A stretch of 64,000 nucleotides of DNA from Myxococcales bacterium (GTDB lineage: Bacteria; Myxococcota_A; Polyangia; Polyangiales; Polyangiaceae), in the NCBI GenBank assembly GCA_005777185.1, contig SXNL01000359.1, positions 1 to 64,000 on the forward strand. Direction: 5' to 3'. Positions 1-9,474 of this stretch are shown one piece after another. Position numbers and translations under genes: made by a program. Below the pieces are notes generated by a model. That model was not told the origin of the DNA. It saw only the letters and a list, made by a program, of their open reading frames with translations, and did not search any database. Within the stretch, counting starts at the first letter, position 1; each line of letters starts with the position of its first letter.

Positions 1-120
1 CGGGGCCGGGCACCACCCCAGGAACGGGGCCGGGCACCACCCCAGGAACGGGGCCGGGCACCACCCCAGGAACGGGGCCGGGCACCACCCCAGGAACGGG
101 GCCGGGCACCACCCCAGGAA
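1..120 (+). repeat. Five perfect tandem 24-bp repeats inside pelB
   Basis: Five identical 24-base units lie head to tail. Each encodes the octapeptide GPGTTPGT in the pelB reading frame. The array probably continues left of the window, so the copy number is unknown. It runs into about 280 further bases of degenerate Gly/Pro/Thr/Ser codons (to about 400), apparently the same motif after divergence. Because 24 is a multiple of three, gain or loss of units would keep the frame. Confidence 0.95.
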
Positions 121-2780
121 CGGGGCCGGGGACGCGACCAGGCACCGGTATCGGACCTGGAACCCCGGGCACGAGCACCGGACCCGGAGCGCCAGGCACC
201 GGAGCGCCGGGCACGGGCACCGGCACCGGACCCGGAACCCCGGGCACGAGCACCGGACCCGGAACCCCGGGCACCGGAACGCCGGGCACAGGCACCGGCA
301 CCGGCACCGGAACCCCGGGCACGAGCACCGGACCCGGAACCCCCGGCACCGGCACCGGACCCGGAACCCCGGGCACCCCAGCCGCGCCCACGACGCCCGG
401 CGCGAAGAACGCCCGCGATCTGCTCCGCCGCTTCGCCCTCCTCGAGGAGCAGCGCGGCGCGTCCCTCTCCGCGGTGCAGGCCTACAAGCAGCTTCGCGAC
501 GCGTTCGGCCTCGACGGCACCGACGCGCGACGCTCGGGAGCTCTCCTATGGCGCCTCGACGATCCCCACGCCGCCTTCGACGTGATGCTCAGCGTCCCGG
601 CGGAGGCGCCCGGGAAGGATCTCCCTTACTGGACGCTCCTCGCCGAGCTCGCCGAGGAGCTCAACGAACGGCCCACCGCCCTCCAGGCGCTCCTCCAGAT
701 GCGCGCCCTCGGCGACCCGTCCGCTCCGCTCCTCCAGCGCCTCGCCACGGTGGAGAGCGCGAGCGGCCACCACTCCGAGGCGGCGTCGTACGCCGTCGAC
801 GCGTACCGGACGCAGCCCAACGCGCGCAACCTCTTCTTCGCCGCCGAGCTCCTCGAGAGGGTCGGCCGGGATCGCACGGTGGTCGCGCTCCTGCGGCACG
901 GCGCGGCCAAGGACAAGGAGATCCTCCGCCTCGACCTCTACTGGCGCACCCTCGGGACGTCCCTCCGCCGCATGGGTCACGTCGAGGAGGCCTGCTCCGC
1001 GTTCGACCAGGCCCTGCGCGTGGATCCGAACTCGTCCGTGGCGTTCGAGAGCGCGCTCCACTGCGCGCTCGAGAAGCACGACTCCCCGTCTCTGGCGCGC
1101 TACGTCGACGGTCCCTGGCGCGTCAAGGCCGAGAAGGAGCCGGAGCTCCTCGGCCCGATGGCCCGCGCGCTCATCCGGCTGAAGCGGCACCGCGAGGCGG
1201 TTGTCTACCTGACGCGCCTCGTCCGCGCGAAGCCGAAGGAGTACACGTGGCAGGTCGAGCTCGCCGACGAGCTCGACTTGATCGGGGACCACGCGCACGC
1301 CTACCGCGTACGTCGCCGCGCCCTGCTCGACCTCGTGCCGCGCGCGCTCATCGCGCTCAAGACGCCCCCCGGCGACACCGAGGCGAACGCCGTCATGGCC
1401 GCGAGGGCCCAGCTCGCCCGGCACTTCCAGGGCGCGGACAACGCCGCACGGTGGCTCGATCACATGATGCCGCGCACCCAGACCACCATCGAGGACCTCA
1501 CCGTCGCCGACCTCGCGCTCGCGTTCTACCTCGCGGACAACAACCCCGAGGCGGTGAGCCGCGTGCTCTACATGTCGCGCCGGGTCCGGCTCGGAGCGGA
1601 CCACGACACGCTGCTCACCATCGCCATCCAGCAGAACGACAGGATGCGCATCTCGCGCCTCCTCGCCCAGCCGTCCGACCGCCTCGCGAAGGACACGGAT
1701 CTCCACATCGAGGCGCTCCTCCTCGTCGCGCGCGAGAAGGAGGCCCTCCGCGCGATCGACGCCGCGCTCGACAGCACCGTCGTCGACAACCAGCGCGACG
1801 CCGTTCGCGTCCTCACGGTGGACCGGGCAGAGGTCGCCCAGCGCGTCGCGCCGACCGTCGGTGCGCAATACAACTACGACGGATACGGGCCCCTCATCGT
1901 GCACGGACCGCGCGTCGAAGGCTTCCTCCAGCTCGGCAGCGTCGGCCTCGACGGCGACTTCAAGCAGAACACGATGCTCACGAACAGCACCGACTTCCCG
2001 GCCGGGAACTACTCCGAGTACGAGGGCAACGTGGGCGCGCGCCTCCACGGCCCCCGGAGCGAGGCTCGCCTGTCGCTGGGCGTGAACACGCGCCAGGGCG
2101 TGACGTCCCCGCTCGGCACCCTCTCCCTCGATCGCGAGATACTTGCCCACGGCTCGTCGATCGATGCAAAGTTCCGATTTCAGGCTGTCCCCACCGACAC
2201 CCCGGTCATGCGCGCTGCGGGCGTACGCGACTCGGCCGAGGTGGGCGCCATCCTGGGCTTCACCGAACGCGACCGCTTCGAACTCCGCGCGATCGGCTTC
2301 CGGGAGCGCACCCTGAACCAGCACAACCTATCCATCGGGTACCTCGCGGATGTCGTCCTGGAGCACGACATCGTCAGGGCGCGCCCCCAGATCAGCGTGC
2401 TCGCCACGGGGGTCTTCCTCGGCCGCCGGCACGCCCGGCAGGCGGCGAACGCCCTCAAGAGGATCGGCATGCCAGACGAGCTCGGCCCCGAAGACCTGCT
2501 CCCGAGCACGGCGCAGGTCGGGACGCTCGGCGTGCACGTCCGCAACGGCGATCCGTCCACACCGTGGGGATCCGCGTCGTTCCCGCGTTACTCGGTCGGC
2601 TTCGACGCGGGCCGGCTGTGGCCCCAGGATCAGTGGGTCATCGAGGCGCGCGCGGCCGCCGGGATGAAGCTGATCGGCCGCGACATCCTGGGCGTCTCGG
2701 GCAACTACAACATCGGCGTCCTCGGGGCGCCCGACGATCCCTTCTACGGAGTCTCGATCCACTACGCACGAGGTTTGTGA
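1..2780 (+). CDS. pelB: PelB-like TPR / outer-membrane export protein (5' partial)
   Basis: The frame is open from the first bases of the window, so the true start lies to the left; about 925 residues are visible. Order: a Gly/Pro/Thr-rich repeat segment (about 130 residues), a helical TPR-type region (for example LGTSLRRMGHVEEACSAFDQ), and a C-terminal region from about base 1830 rich in alternating hydrophobic strands, as expected for an outer-membrane beta-barrel. In Pseudomonas, PelB is a TPR scaffold plus 16-stranded porin that guides Pel polysaccharide through the periplasm and outer membrane. Identity is inferred mainly from architecture and from the unmistakable pelC-G genes directly downstream. 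The low-complexity linker is not a feature I know from the Pseudomonas protein. pelA, normally first in the operon, is not in view. Confidence 0.8.
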   Translation, partial: GPGTTPGTGPGTTPGTGPGTTPGTGPGTTPGTGPGTTPGTGPGTRPGTGIGPGTPGTSTGPGAPGTGAPGTGTGTGPGTPGTSTGPGTPGTGTPGTGTGTGTGTPGTSTGPGTPGTGTGPGTPGTPAAPTTPGAKNARDLLRRFALLEEQRGASLSAVQAYKQLRDAFGLDGTDARRSGALLWRLDDPHAAFDVMLSVPAEAPGKDLPYWTLLAELAEELNERPTALQALLQMRALGDPSAPLLQRLATVESASGHHSEAASYAVDAYRTQPNARNLFFAAELLERVGRDRTVVALLRHGAAKDKEILRLDLYWRTLGTSLRRMGHVEEACSAFDQALRVDPNSSVAFESALHCALEKHDSPSLARYVDGPWRVKAEKEPELLGPMARALIRLKRHREAVVYLTRLVRAKPKEYTWQVELADELDLIGDHAHAYRVRRRALLDLVPRALIALKTPPGDTEANAVMAARAQLARHFQGADNAARWLDHMMPRTQTTIEDLTVADLALAFYLADNNPEAVSRVLYMSRRVRLGADHDTLLTIAIQQNDRMRISRLLAQPSDRLAKDTDLHIEALLLVAREKEALRAIDAALDSTVVDNQRDAVRVLTVDRAEVAQRVAPTVGAQYNYDGYGPLIVHGPRVEGFLQLGSVGLDGDFKQNTMLTNSTDFPAGNYSEYEGNVGARLHGPRSEARLSLGVNTRQGVTSPLGTLSLDREILAHGSSIDAKFRFQAVPTDTPVMRAAGVRDSAEVGAILGFTERDRFELRAIGFRERTLNQHNLSIGYLADVVLEHDIVRARPQISVLATGVFLGRRHARQAANALKRIGMPDELGPEDLLPSTAQVGTLGVHVRNGDPSTPWGSASFPRYSVGFDAGRLWPQDQWVIEARAAAGMKLIGRDILGVSGNYNIGVLGAPDDPFYGVSIHYARGL

Positions 2781-3364
2781 TGAACGGTCAAAAGGTGTTT
2801 GGTCATCCGCCGCGCGGCGGCGGTGCGTGGCACGCGTTGCGCTCCGTCGTGCACGGGTGCCTCATGGCGCTCGTGCTCGCGCTGGCCTTGTCGGCGTGCA
2901 CCACGACGCGGGCGTCGAAATCTCCCCCCATGAAGGCCAAGGCCAAGTGGGTGGTCCTGCCGGCCGCGAACCGCTCCACGACACCGCAGGCAGGCGAGCG
3001 CCTCGAGGCCATCCTCCTCGCGGGGATCCGGACGCGCGGCGTGACGGCGGTCGACCCGTACGTCTCCAACAAGGACGCCGAGGCGCAGATCCTGGAGAGC
3101 GACGATCAGCGCATCCTCGCCGCGCAGGAGTACGCCCGCGCGCACGGCTACCAGTACGCCCTCGCCGGCACCGTCCTCGAGTGGGGATACAAGGGCGACG
3201 GTGACGCGGCCGTCGGCCTCTCGGTCCGCGTCATCGACGTGCCGACCGGCGCCACCCTCTTCGTCGCCACCGGATCGCGGACCGGCTGGGGCCGGGCCAA
3301 CGTGACGGGTGACGCCGTGACCCTGACCGACGAGCTCCTGGACGCCATCAAGATCGAGCCATGA
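2780..3364 (+). CDS. pelC: PelC-like outer-membrane lipoprotein
   Basis: 194 residues. The start ATG overlaps the pelB stop (ATGA). A hydrophobic signal ends in the lipobox LSAC, with Cys40 as the lipidation site; the long n-region before it may mean the real start is a later codon. The mature part has the alternating alpha/beta pattern of PelC, including VVLPAANRS and a C-terminal TDELLDAI helix. Known PelC forms a dodecameric electronegative ring on the periplasmic face of the outer membrane, funnelling the cationic polymer toward PelB. Position between pelB and pelD and the overlap at both ends support translational coupling. Confidence 0.8.
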   Translation: MNGQKVFGHPPRGGGAWHALRSVVHGCLMALVLALALSACTTTRASKSPPMKAKAKWVVLPAANRSTTPQAGERLEAILLAGIRTRGVTAVDPYVSNKDAEAQILESDDQRILAAQEYARAHGYQYALAGTVLEWGYKGDGDAAVGLSVRVIDVPTGATLFVATGSRTGWGRANVTGDAVTLTDELLDAIKIEP

Positions 3365-4797
3365 CCCAGGCCGCGCCGAAAGCGGGGGGAGCGTCGCTGC
3401 GCCGCATCAAGGCGCCGCCGCCCACGCTCGACTCCCAGCTCCGAGCGTTCCTCCGGAGCCCGGAGTCGCGGCGCTACGCGGAGTCGCTCGGCATGACGGC
3501 GCTGGCGCCCGTCGTGGGCTGGCTCGTCCAGCCCATCGATCCCCTCTTCCTGAAGAACCGGTTCTCGTGGCTCATCGTCCCACCGGTCCTCATCGCGCTC
3601 CGGCACGGGTTCGGCCCCGGGACGACGAGCGCGCTCCTTCTCGTCGCCGCCGTGGTCTTCCGCAACCAGTCGCGCCCCGACGGATCGGGTCTCCCCACCG
3701 AGCTCCTTTTCGGCATGGTCGTTCTCGCGATGATCGTGGGCGAGATCGCCGCCTCGATGACGCGGCGGCTGGCGGCGATGGAGGCGGAGAACGACCACCT
3801 GCGCACGCAGTTCGAGGGCTTCTCGCGCAGCTACGCCCTGCTCGAGCTGTCCCACGAGCGCATGGAGCAGCGCTCCGAGGCCACGATCACGCCGCTCCGG
3901 GGCGCGCTGACGTCGCTCGCGGCGTGCACGAAGGACACGGGGGATGCCGCGCCGACCCTCGCGGCGCTCGCACCCAACACGCTCCTCATCATGCAGGCGT
4001 ATGGCAACGTCCTCTCCGCGGCCATCTACGCCGTCGGCAGCGGGGGAAAGATCGAGGGTGATCCGCTCGCCACGCTCGGGAAGCCCGCGCCGGTGCTCGC
4101 GACCGACCGCCTCGTCGCGGCCGCGCTGGACACGGCGGCGGTCACGTACGCGGCCCCGGGGATCAACGCGGACGAGACGCCCCTCCTGGTCGCCGTGCCC
4201 ATCATCGACGCGAAAGGCACCCGCCTCGGCGTGGTGGCGATCCACGCCATCCCCCTCTTCTCGCTCGAGTCGCTCAACCTGCGCCTCCTCCACGTCGTGG
4301 CCGGCTACGTCGGCGATCTCGTCAGCCCGAGCCGCTGGGAAGACTCCGGTGCGAAGGACGACTGGGCCCGCCTGCAGCGTCACCTCGATCGGGCGTGCGT
4401 CGAGGCGAGCGCCGGCCGGCTGCCCGGCGTCGCGATGGCGTTCTGGTGCAAGAAGGGGGATCGTGGGACGTCCGTGCTCGAGGGGTTGCTCGCGAAGGAC
4501 CTCCGCGTCACCGACTTCGCCATCCTCCAGCGGGACTCGGACGGGAACCCGATGATCTTCGCGGTGATGCCGCTGACGGACGAGCAGGGCTCCCTCGCCT
4601 TCCTCGCGCGCCTCGAGGGCCTCTGCCGCCAGCGTCTGGGCGCCGGCGTCGCGGCTCTGGGCATCCAGTCGCGCACGTGGATCCTCGGGGCGGAGTCGAA
4701 CCCGAAGGCGCTCGTCGCCGAGTTCAAGGACTGCCTCGCACCGGGCGCCGGGCAGAAGCTCGCCTCCCGCACGCCTTCGGCGTCGATGACCTCATGA
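3361..4797 (+). CDS. pelD: PelD-like c-di-GMP receptor, GAF / degenerate GGDEF
   Basis: 478 residues, overlapping pelC by ATGA. Three to four membrane segments occupy roughly residues 38-140. A coiled stretch and a GAF-like domain (about 150-330) follow, then a C-terminal domain lacking a catalytic GGDEF signature. In Pseudomonas PelD this last domain binds c-di-GMP through an RxxD inhibitory-site motif at 367-370. Here R382-V-T-D385 sits at the matching place, so c-di-GMP control of Pel assembly is likely conserved (inference). The protein is expected to sit in the inner membrane with PelE, PelF and PelG. Confidence 0.88.
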   Translation: MTQAAPKAGGASLRRIKAPPPTLDSQLRAFLRSPESRRYAESLGMTALAPVVGWLVQPIDPLFLKNRFSWLIVPPVLIALRHGFGPGTTSALLLVAAVVFRNQSRPDGSGLPTELLFGMVVLAMIVGEIAASMTRRLAAMEAENDHLRTQFEGFSRSYALLELSHERMEQRSEATITPLRGALTSLAACTKDTGDAAPTLAALAPNTLLIMQAYGNVLSAAIYAVGSGGKIEGDPLATLGKPAPVLATDRLVAAALDTAAVTYAAPGINADETPLLVAVPIIDAKGTRLGVVAIHAIPLFSLESLNLRLLHVVAGYVGDLVSPSRWEDSGAKDDWARLQRHLDRACVEASAGRLPGVAMAFWCKKGDRGTSVLEGLLAKDLRVTDFAILQRDSDGNPMIFAVMPLTDEQGSLAFLARLEGLCRQRLGAGVAALGIQSRTWILGAESNPKALVAEFKDCLAPGAGQKLASRTPSASMTS

Positions 4798-5804
4798 AGC
4801 GGGAGATCTGGATCCTCCTGCCCTTCGTCGCGGTGGCCACCGACGCCGTCGTGATCGCGATCGCCTTCGCGGGAGCGCGGGGACTGCCAGGGCTCGCGAC
4901 CGCGACCGTGCTCCACGCCGGCGCCGCGGCGTTCTACGGGTGGGTGCTCGATCAATCCCTGCGCCGGGTGGGCCGGAAGAGCGACCTGTTCGTGTTTCTC
5001 CTCGGCGCCACGGTGGCCTTCTTCATCCCCGTCTTCGGAGGCGCGGCCCTCACCGTCGCGCTCCTGACGGTCGCGACCGCGCGGCCCAAGGAGGACAAGA
5101 ACCCCGTGCAGTACCTCACCCTCCGCGCGCTCGTGGACCGGCAGCCGCCGACGCAGATCCACAGGCGGCGCCCCGCGGATCGGCTCGTGCACGTCGTGGG
5201 CGCGGGCCGCGCGGTCGACGACCGCTTCGAGGCCGTGCTGGCCGCGGCCTCGGCGACCTCGGCGACCACCATCGCGGTCCTCAGAGCGGCCCTCGCGGAC
5301 GCGTCCGAGGAGGTTCGCCTCTCCGCGTTCAGCAAGCTGGAGACGACGACCCGCGACCTCGAGAAGCGCATCGAGGAGGAGCGGGCGCTGCTCGAGGGCG
5401 CCTCGAAGGCGCAGGCGCTGGTCGTCCACGCGACGCTCGCCCAGCTCTACTTCCAGATCGCGTACCTCGGGCTCGCGGAGGGCGAGGTCTTCCGCCACAC
5501 GCTGAAGACCGCGGCCACGCACGCCGAGGAGGCCCGCAAGGGGACCTCGGATCCGCAGATGCTCTGGCTCCTCGGTCGAATCGCGCTCCTGCAGGCCACC
5601 CCGACCGAGCACCCGGAGGAGGCCAAGGGGGCGTTCGAGGAGGCCGTCGTCGAGGGCATTCCCGGCGGCGCCGTGCTGCTCGATCGCGCCGACGAGGCGT
5701 TCAGGCGACGGGCGTTCAAGGAGGTGCGAAAGGTCCTCTCCGAGGGCGCGGACTTGCCACACGACGACGTGGTCGTCAGAAGAATCCAGGAGTTCTGGCG
5801 TTGA
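4794..5804 (+). CDS. pelE: PelE-like inner-membrane TPR protein
   Basis: 336 residues, close to the length of Pseudomonas PelE. The ATG overlaps the pelD stop. N-terminal hydrophobic segments at about 5-27, 33-50 and 62-93 are followed by a soluble helical region with TPR-like helices (ALVVHATLAQLYFQIAYLGL, DPQMLWLLGRIALLQ). PelE is known as a membrane-embedded scaffold interacting with PelD, PelF and PelG. The assignment rests on position, topology and length, because PelE sequences diverge strongly. Confidence 0.8.
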   Translation: MKREIWILLPFVAVATDAVVIAIAFAGARGLPGLATATVLHAGAAAFYGWVLDQSLRRVGRKSDLFVFLLGATVAFFIPVFGGAALTVALLTVATARPKEDKNPVQYLTLRALVDRQPPTQIHRRRPADRLVHVVGAGRAVDDRFEAVLAAASATSATTIAVLRAALADASEEVRLSAFSKLETTTRDLEKRIEEERALLEGASKAQALVVHATLAQLYFQIAYLGLAEGEVFRHTLKTAATHAEEARKGTSDPQMLWLLGRIALLQATPTEHPEEAKGAFEEAVVEGIPGGAVLLDRADEAFRRRAFKEVRKVLSEGADLPHDDVVVRRIQEFWR

Positions 5805-7390
5805 GCACCGACACCAAGACCGCGCCCAAGAAGATCGAGAAGCCGAAGTTCGGCAAGCCCGACGTCAAGCTCAAGCGGGGCCAGAAGATCGCCGTCATGC
5901 TGGTGCTCGAGGGCACCTATCCGTACGTCAGCGGCGGCGTCTCGAGCTGGGTACACCAGATCGTCGGCGGGATGCCCAACATCAAGTTCGGGATCATCTT
6001 CGTCGGGGGAGATCCCGACCTGTACCAGGACTCCAAGTACAAGCTGCCGCCGAACCTCGTCCACCTCGAGGAGCACTTCCTCGCCACGGGCGCGATTCGC
6101 GAGCAGCCGCATCCCCACCACGGCGACGCCGAGTTCTTCAAGGTGTCGGGTGAGGTGCACGACTTCTTCCGCGATCAGACCGGGTGCCTACCGGCGCAGC
6201 TCCTGAAGACGCTGGCGAAACCCCTTGCCGAGCAGCCGGAGATGGCGCTCAAGGACTTCCTCTACAGCGAGCTGTCGTGGCAGGAGATCACCCGACGGTA
6301 CCACCGCAACTGCAGCCACCTGTCGTTCGTGGACTACTTCTGGACGATCCGGTCGGTGCACGCGCCGCTCTTCACGCTGGCGCGCGCGGCGAAGGTGGCC
6401 CCGAAGGCGGCCGTCTACCATACGGTCTCGACGGGCTTCGCGGGCTTCTGCGGATCCATCCTGGGACAGACCACCGGCCGCCCGCTCATCCTCACCGAGC
6501 ACGGGATCTACACGAAGGAGCGGCGCATCGAGCTCCTCGCCGCGCAGTGGCTCGCGGAGGCCGCCCCGGAGCTCGGAGCCGACGCGGCGGGCGGCATCGA
6601 CTACATCCGCCGCCTCTGGATCCGGTTCTTCGAGGGGATGGGCCGCCTCACGTACACGGTCGCCAACCCCATCATCTCGCTGTACGACGGCAACCGGCAG
6701 CGCCAGATCAAGGACGGCGCCGCGGAGGAGCGCGCGAGCGTCATCCCGAACGGGATCGACCTCGCGCGCCTCGTCCCCCTGCGCGCGAAGCGCCCCGCCA
6801 AGATCCCGCGCGTCGTCGGCCTTCTCGGCCGCGTCGTGCCGATCAAGGACGTGAAGACCTTCATCCGCATGATGCGCGTCCTCGCGAACTCGATCGAGGA
6901 CGTCGAGGGCTGGATCATCGGCCCGGACGACGAGGACACGACGTACGCCAACGAGTGCAAGAGCCTCGTCGCGAGCCTCGACCTCGAGAAGCACGTGAAA
7001 TTCCTCGGCTTCCAGCGCATCGAGGACGTCCTTCCCAAGCTCGGCTTGATGGTCCTCACCTCGATCAGCGAGGCGCAGCCGCTCGCGCTCCTCGAGGGCT
7101 TCGCGGCCGGCGTGCCCTGCGTGTCGACCGAGGTGGGCTGCTGCCGCGAGCTCGTGTACGGCACGACGGCACAGGACCGCGCTCTCGGCGCCTCGGGCCG
7201 CATCGTGCCCATCGCGAAGCCCGAGGCAGCCGCCGAGGCCGTCGCCGAGCTCCTCCTCGATCCGAACGCGTGGAGCCTCGCCCAGCAGGCAGGCATCGCA
7301 CGCGTCGAGAAGTTCTACACGCTCGAGAAGATGATCGCCCGATACCAGGACGTCTACCAGGAAGCGATCGCGCGCAGATGGCAGGAATAG
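5801..7390 (+). CDS. pelF: PelF-like GT4 glycosyltransferase (Pel polymerase)
   Basis: 529 residues from a TTG start that overlaps the pelE stop (TTGA). The first 24 residues are Lys-rich and precede the family signature EGTYPYVSGGVSSWVH. The C-terminal Rossmann half contains GLLGRVVPIKDVKTFI and the GT4 EX7E motif in SEAQPLALLEGFAAG. PelF is the cytosolic, nucleotide-sugar-dependent transferase that builds the GalNAc/GalN-rich polymer and is held at the membrane by the PelD/E/G complex. All hallmark motifs are present and the length is slightly above the 507 residues of the Pseudomonas enzyme. A later in-frame start cannot be excluded. Confidence 0.95.
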   Translation: MSTDTKTAPKKIEKPKFGKPDVKLKRGQKIAVMLVLEGTYPYVSGGVSSWVHQIVGGMPNIKFGIIFVGGDPDLYQDSKYKLPPNLVHLEEHFLATGAIREQPHPHHGDAEFFKVSGEVHDFFRDQTGCLPAQLLKTLAKPLAEQPEMALKDFLYSELSWQEITRRYHRNCSHLSFVDYFWTIRSVHAPLFTLARAAKVAPKAAVYHTVSTGFAGFCGSILGQTTGRPLILTEHGIYTKERRIELLAAQWLAEAAPELGADAAGGIDYIRRLWIRFFEGMGRLTYTVANPIISLYDGNRQRQIKDGAAEERASVIPNGIDLARLVPLRAKRPAKIPRVVGLLGRVVPIKDVKTFIRMMRVLANSIEDVEGWIIGPDDEDTTYANECKSLVASLDLEKHVKFLGFQRIEDVLPKLGLMVLTSISEAQPLALLEGFAAGVPCVSTEVGCCRELVYGTTAQDRALGASGRIVPIAKPEAAAEAVAELLLDPNAWSLAQQAGIARVEKFYTLEKMIARYQDVYQEAIARRWQE

Positions 7391-8742
7391 GCTTCGACCT
7401 CAGGCGCCACCTCCGCAAGGAGACCTACGTGGGCCTCCTCCGCGCGTACGGCCTCGCGGCCGTCGTGGGATCGGGGCCGTGGGTCGTCGCGATCGTGGGC
7501 ACGATCGTCATCGGCCTCGCGGCCCTCGTGTACCGGTCGACGGGCGCCGACGTGACGGTCTTCTTCGCCACGGTCACCCACCTCACCGCCGCATCGCTCG
7601 TCACATCGGGCCTCCTGCAGCTGGTGTTCACCCGCTTCATCGCAGACCGGCTGTTCGAGAAGAACCCCGACATCGTCGTCCCCAACCTGCTCGGCGCGCT
7701 CCTCGTGACGACCGCGGCCTCGGGCGGGCTCGGCGGGCTGTTCGCGCTGTTCGCGTTCAAGGGGATGTACACGTACCGGCTGCTGTTCATGCTCAATTTC
7801 GTCGTGCTGAACAACGTGTGGATCCTCTCGGTGTTCCTCACGTCGTTGAAGTCCTACCGCTCCGTGGTCATCCTCTTCCTCGGCGGGTACGGCACGGCCT
7901 TCATCCTCGCGCTGCTCCTCGCGCCGAAGGGCGCAGAGGGCCTGCTCCTCGCCTTCTTCGTCGGCCAGGCGATCCTCTTCTCGGCAACGCTCTGGCTGGT
8001 GGTCCGCGAGTACCCGACCTCGTTCCGCGTCGAGTTCCGGTTCCTCGACCGGCGAAAGGTGTTCCCGGTGCTCGCCGGGACGGGCGCGCTCTACAACGTG
8101 GGCGTCTGGATCGACAAGGTCATCTTCTGGTGGGCGCCCGAGACCGGCATCGAGGTCGTCGGACCGATCCACATGTCACCGATCTACGACGTGCCGATCT
8201 TCCTCGCCTACTTCACGATCATCCCGGGGATGGCCGTGTTCCTCGTGCGCATCGAGACCGACTTCGCGGACGCGTACGACAGCTTCTACAAGAGCATCCG
8301 CGAGGGTGCGTCGCTCGTCACGATCCAGCGCGGAGGGGACCGCATGGTCAAGGCTGCGCGCGACGGGATCTACGACATCTTCCGCGTGCAGGGGATCACG
8401 GTGGTCCTGTTCATCCTCATCGCGCCCCGGATCCTGCGCGCGCTCCACATCCCGCTGTCCTACACGCCGCTCCTCACGGTGGACGTGATCGCGACGGGGA
8501 TCCAGGTCGTGTTCCTGGCCATCCTGACGGTGCTGTTCTACCTCGACTACCGCAAGCTCTCGTTCACGCTGAACGTGCTGTTCTGCATGGCGAACCTGAT
8601 CCTGACCCTGCTGTCGATCCAGCTCGGGCCGCGGTTCTACGGGTACGGGTTCGCGGTGTCCCTGCTCATCGTGAGCACGGCGGGGATCGCGATCCTGACG
8701 CGGCGGTTGAAGCGGCTGGAGTACGAGACGTTCATGCGGTGA
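7378..8742 (+). CDS. pelG: PelG-like inner-membrane polysaccharide transporter
   Basis: 454 residues, nearly identical in length to Pseudomonas PelG (456). The start lies 13 bases inside pelF. About twelve hydrophobic segments cover the whole protein, beginning after GFDLRRHLRKETYVGLLRAYG, a typical PelG amino terminus. PelG belongs to the multidrug/oligosaccharidyl-lipid/polysaccharide (MOP) exporter superfamily and moves the growing polymer across the inner membrane. It is the last gene of the operon; the next gene starts about 75 bases later and is unrelated. No clear terminator hairpin with a T tract was seen after it. Confidence 0.93.
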   Translation: MAGIGFDLRRHLRKETYVGLLRAYGLAAVVGSGPWVVAIVGTIVIGLAALVYRSTGADVTVFFATVTHLTAASLVTSGLLQLVFTRFIADRLFEKNPDIVVPNLLGALLVTTAASGGLGGLFALFAFKGMYTYRLLFMLNFVVLNNVWILSVFLTSLKSYRSVVILFLGGYGTAFILALLLAPKGAEGLLLAFFVGQAILFSATLWLVVREYPTSFRVEFRFLDRRKVFPVLAGTGALYNVGVWIDKVIFWWAPETGIEVVGPIHMSPIYDVPIFLAYFTIIPGMAVFLVRIETDFADAYDSFYKSIREGASLVTIQRGGDRMVKAARDGIYDIFRVQGITVVLFILIAPRILRALHIPLSYTPLLTVDVIATGIQVVFLAILTVLFYLDYRKLSFTLNVLFCMANLILTLLSIQLGPRFYGYGFAVSLLIVSTAGIAILTRRLKRLEYETFMR

Positions 8743-8817
8743 CGGCGCGGAGCCGAGCCGTCGCGGGCGAAGGTTGATCGTGACCGGCAACACACCCCTC
8801 GCGTACGCTGGCCAGAG

Positions 8818-9390
8818 ATGAAGACCGCGCTCCTCACGGCCGCACTCGCCTCCTCGCTGCTCCTCGCGACGCGCGCCCATGGCGAGGTCGCGACGGTCCC
8901 CACCGATTGCCCGCCAGGCGCCGTCGGCAAGGCGACAGGCGCGTTCGGCTGGTGCGAGCCGACCGTGTGCCAGAACGATGTCCAGTGCCCGGGTGGCCAG
9001 GTCTGCCGCGCCGTCGGCCTCTGCGTGCAGGTCGGGAGCGTCGCGGCGGATCCGAGCGCGAAGCCGTCGACCCGGGACGCCTCCGGAGACAGGCTTGTGG
9101 CGACGGGCCGCTGCGGCCCGGACGGCGAGTGCCCGAAGGACACCGTGTGCAACAGGAAGGAGCGCTGCGTCGATCGGGCCGTGGCCGATCGCATGGCTCC
9201 GCTGGCCGCGCCGTCCGCCGCCGCCCTCCCCGCCACCACGCCAGCCGCCGACGGCGGAGGGAAGAAGTGTGGCTGTGACGTGCCCGGATCCCGCGCCATG
9301 TCCCCCTCCGCCCTCGCCCTGGGCTCGCTCGCCCTCGCGGCCCTCGTGGGCCGGCGCCGCCGTCCGGTGGATCGCGCTCTACCCAGGTAG
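8818..9390 (+). CDS. Cys-rich secreted protein with MYXO-CTERM-like tail
   Basis: 190 residues. The signal peptide ends near ARAHG (residues 1-22). Two short Cys-rich modules follow, each with the pattern C-x-x-D-x-x-C-P-x-G/K-x-x-C, a layout common in myxobacterial exported proteins. After an Ala/Pro linker the protein ends with KKCGCDVPG, a hydrophobic stretch and an RRRR cluster. This fits the MYXO-CTERM sorting signal (Cys motif, transmembrane helix, basic tail) associated with cell-surface anchoring in Myxococcota. No catalytic domain is visible. A short upstream region separates it from pelG, so it probably has its own promoter. Confidence 0.75.
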   Translation: MKTALLTAALASSLLLATRAHGEVATVPTDCPPGAVGKATGAFGWCEPTVCQNDVQCPGGQVCRAVGLCVQVGSVAADPSAKPSTRDASGDRLVATGRCGPDGECPKDTVCNRKERCVDRAVADRMAPLAAPSAAALPATTPAADGGGKKCGCDVPGSRAMSPSALALGSLALAALVGRRRRPVDRALPR

Positions 9391-9474
9391 AGCCACGTGA
9401 AGACCTGACGCGTCCGCTTTTCCCCGAGCGATGCGACGCACCTACATTGGCACACCTCTCGCTTGGGGAAGGTC

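Noticed and set aside
546-2324. Long open frame on the minus strand opposite pelB
   Set aside because: Composition-driven shadow of a GC-rich coding strand; residues are Arg/Glu/Val-biased with no domain, and the plus strand has a recognisable product.
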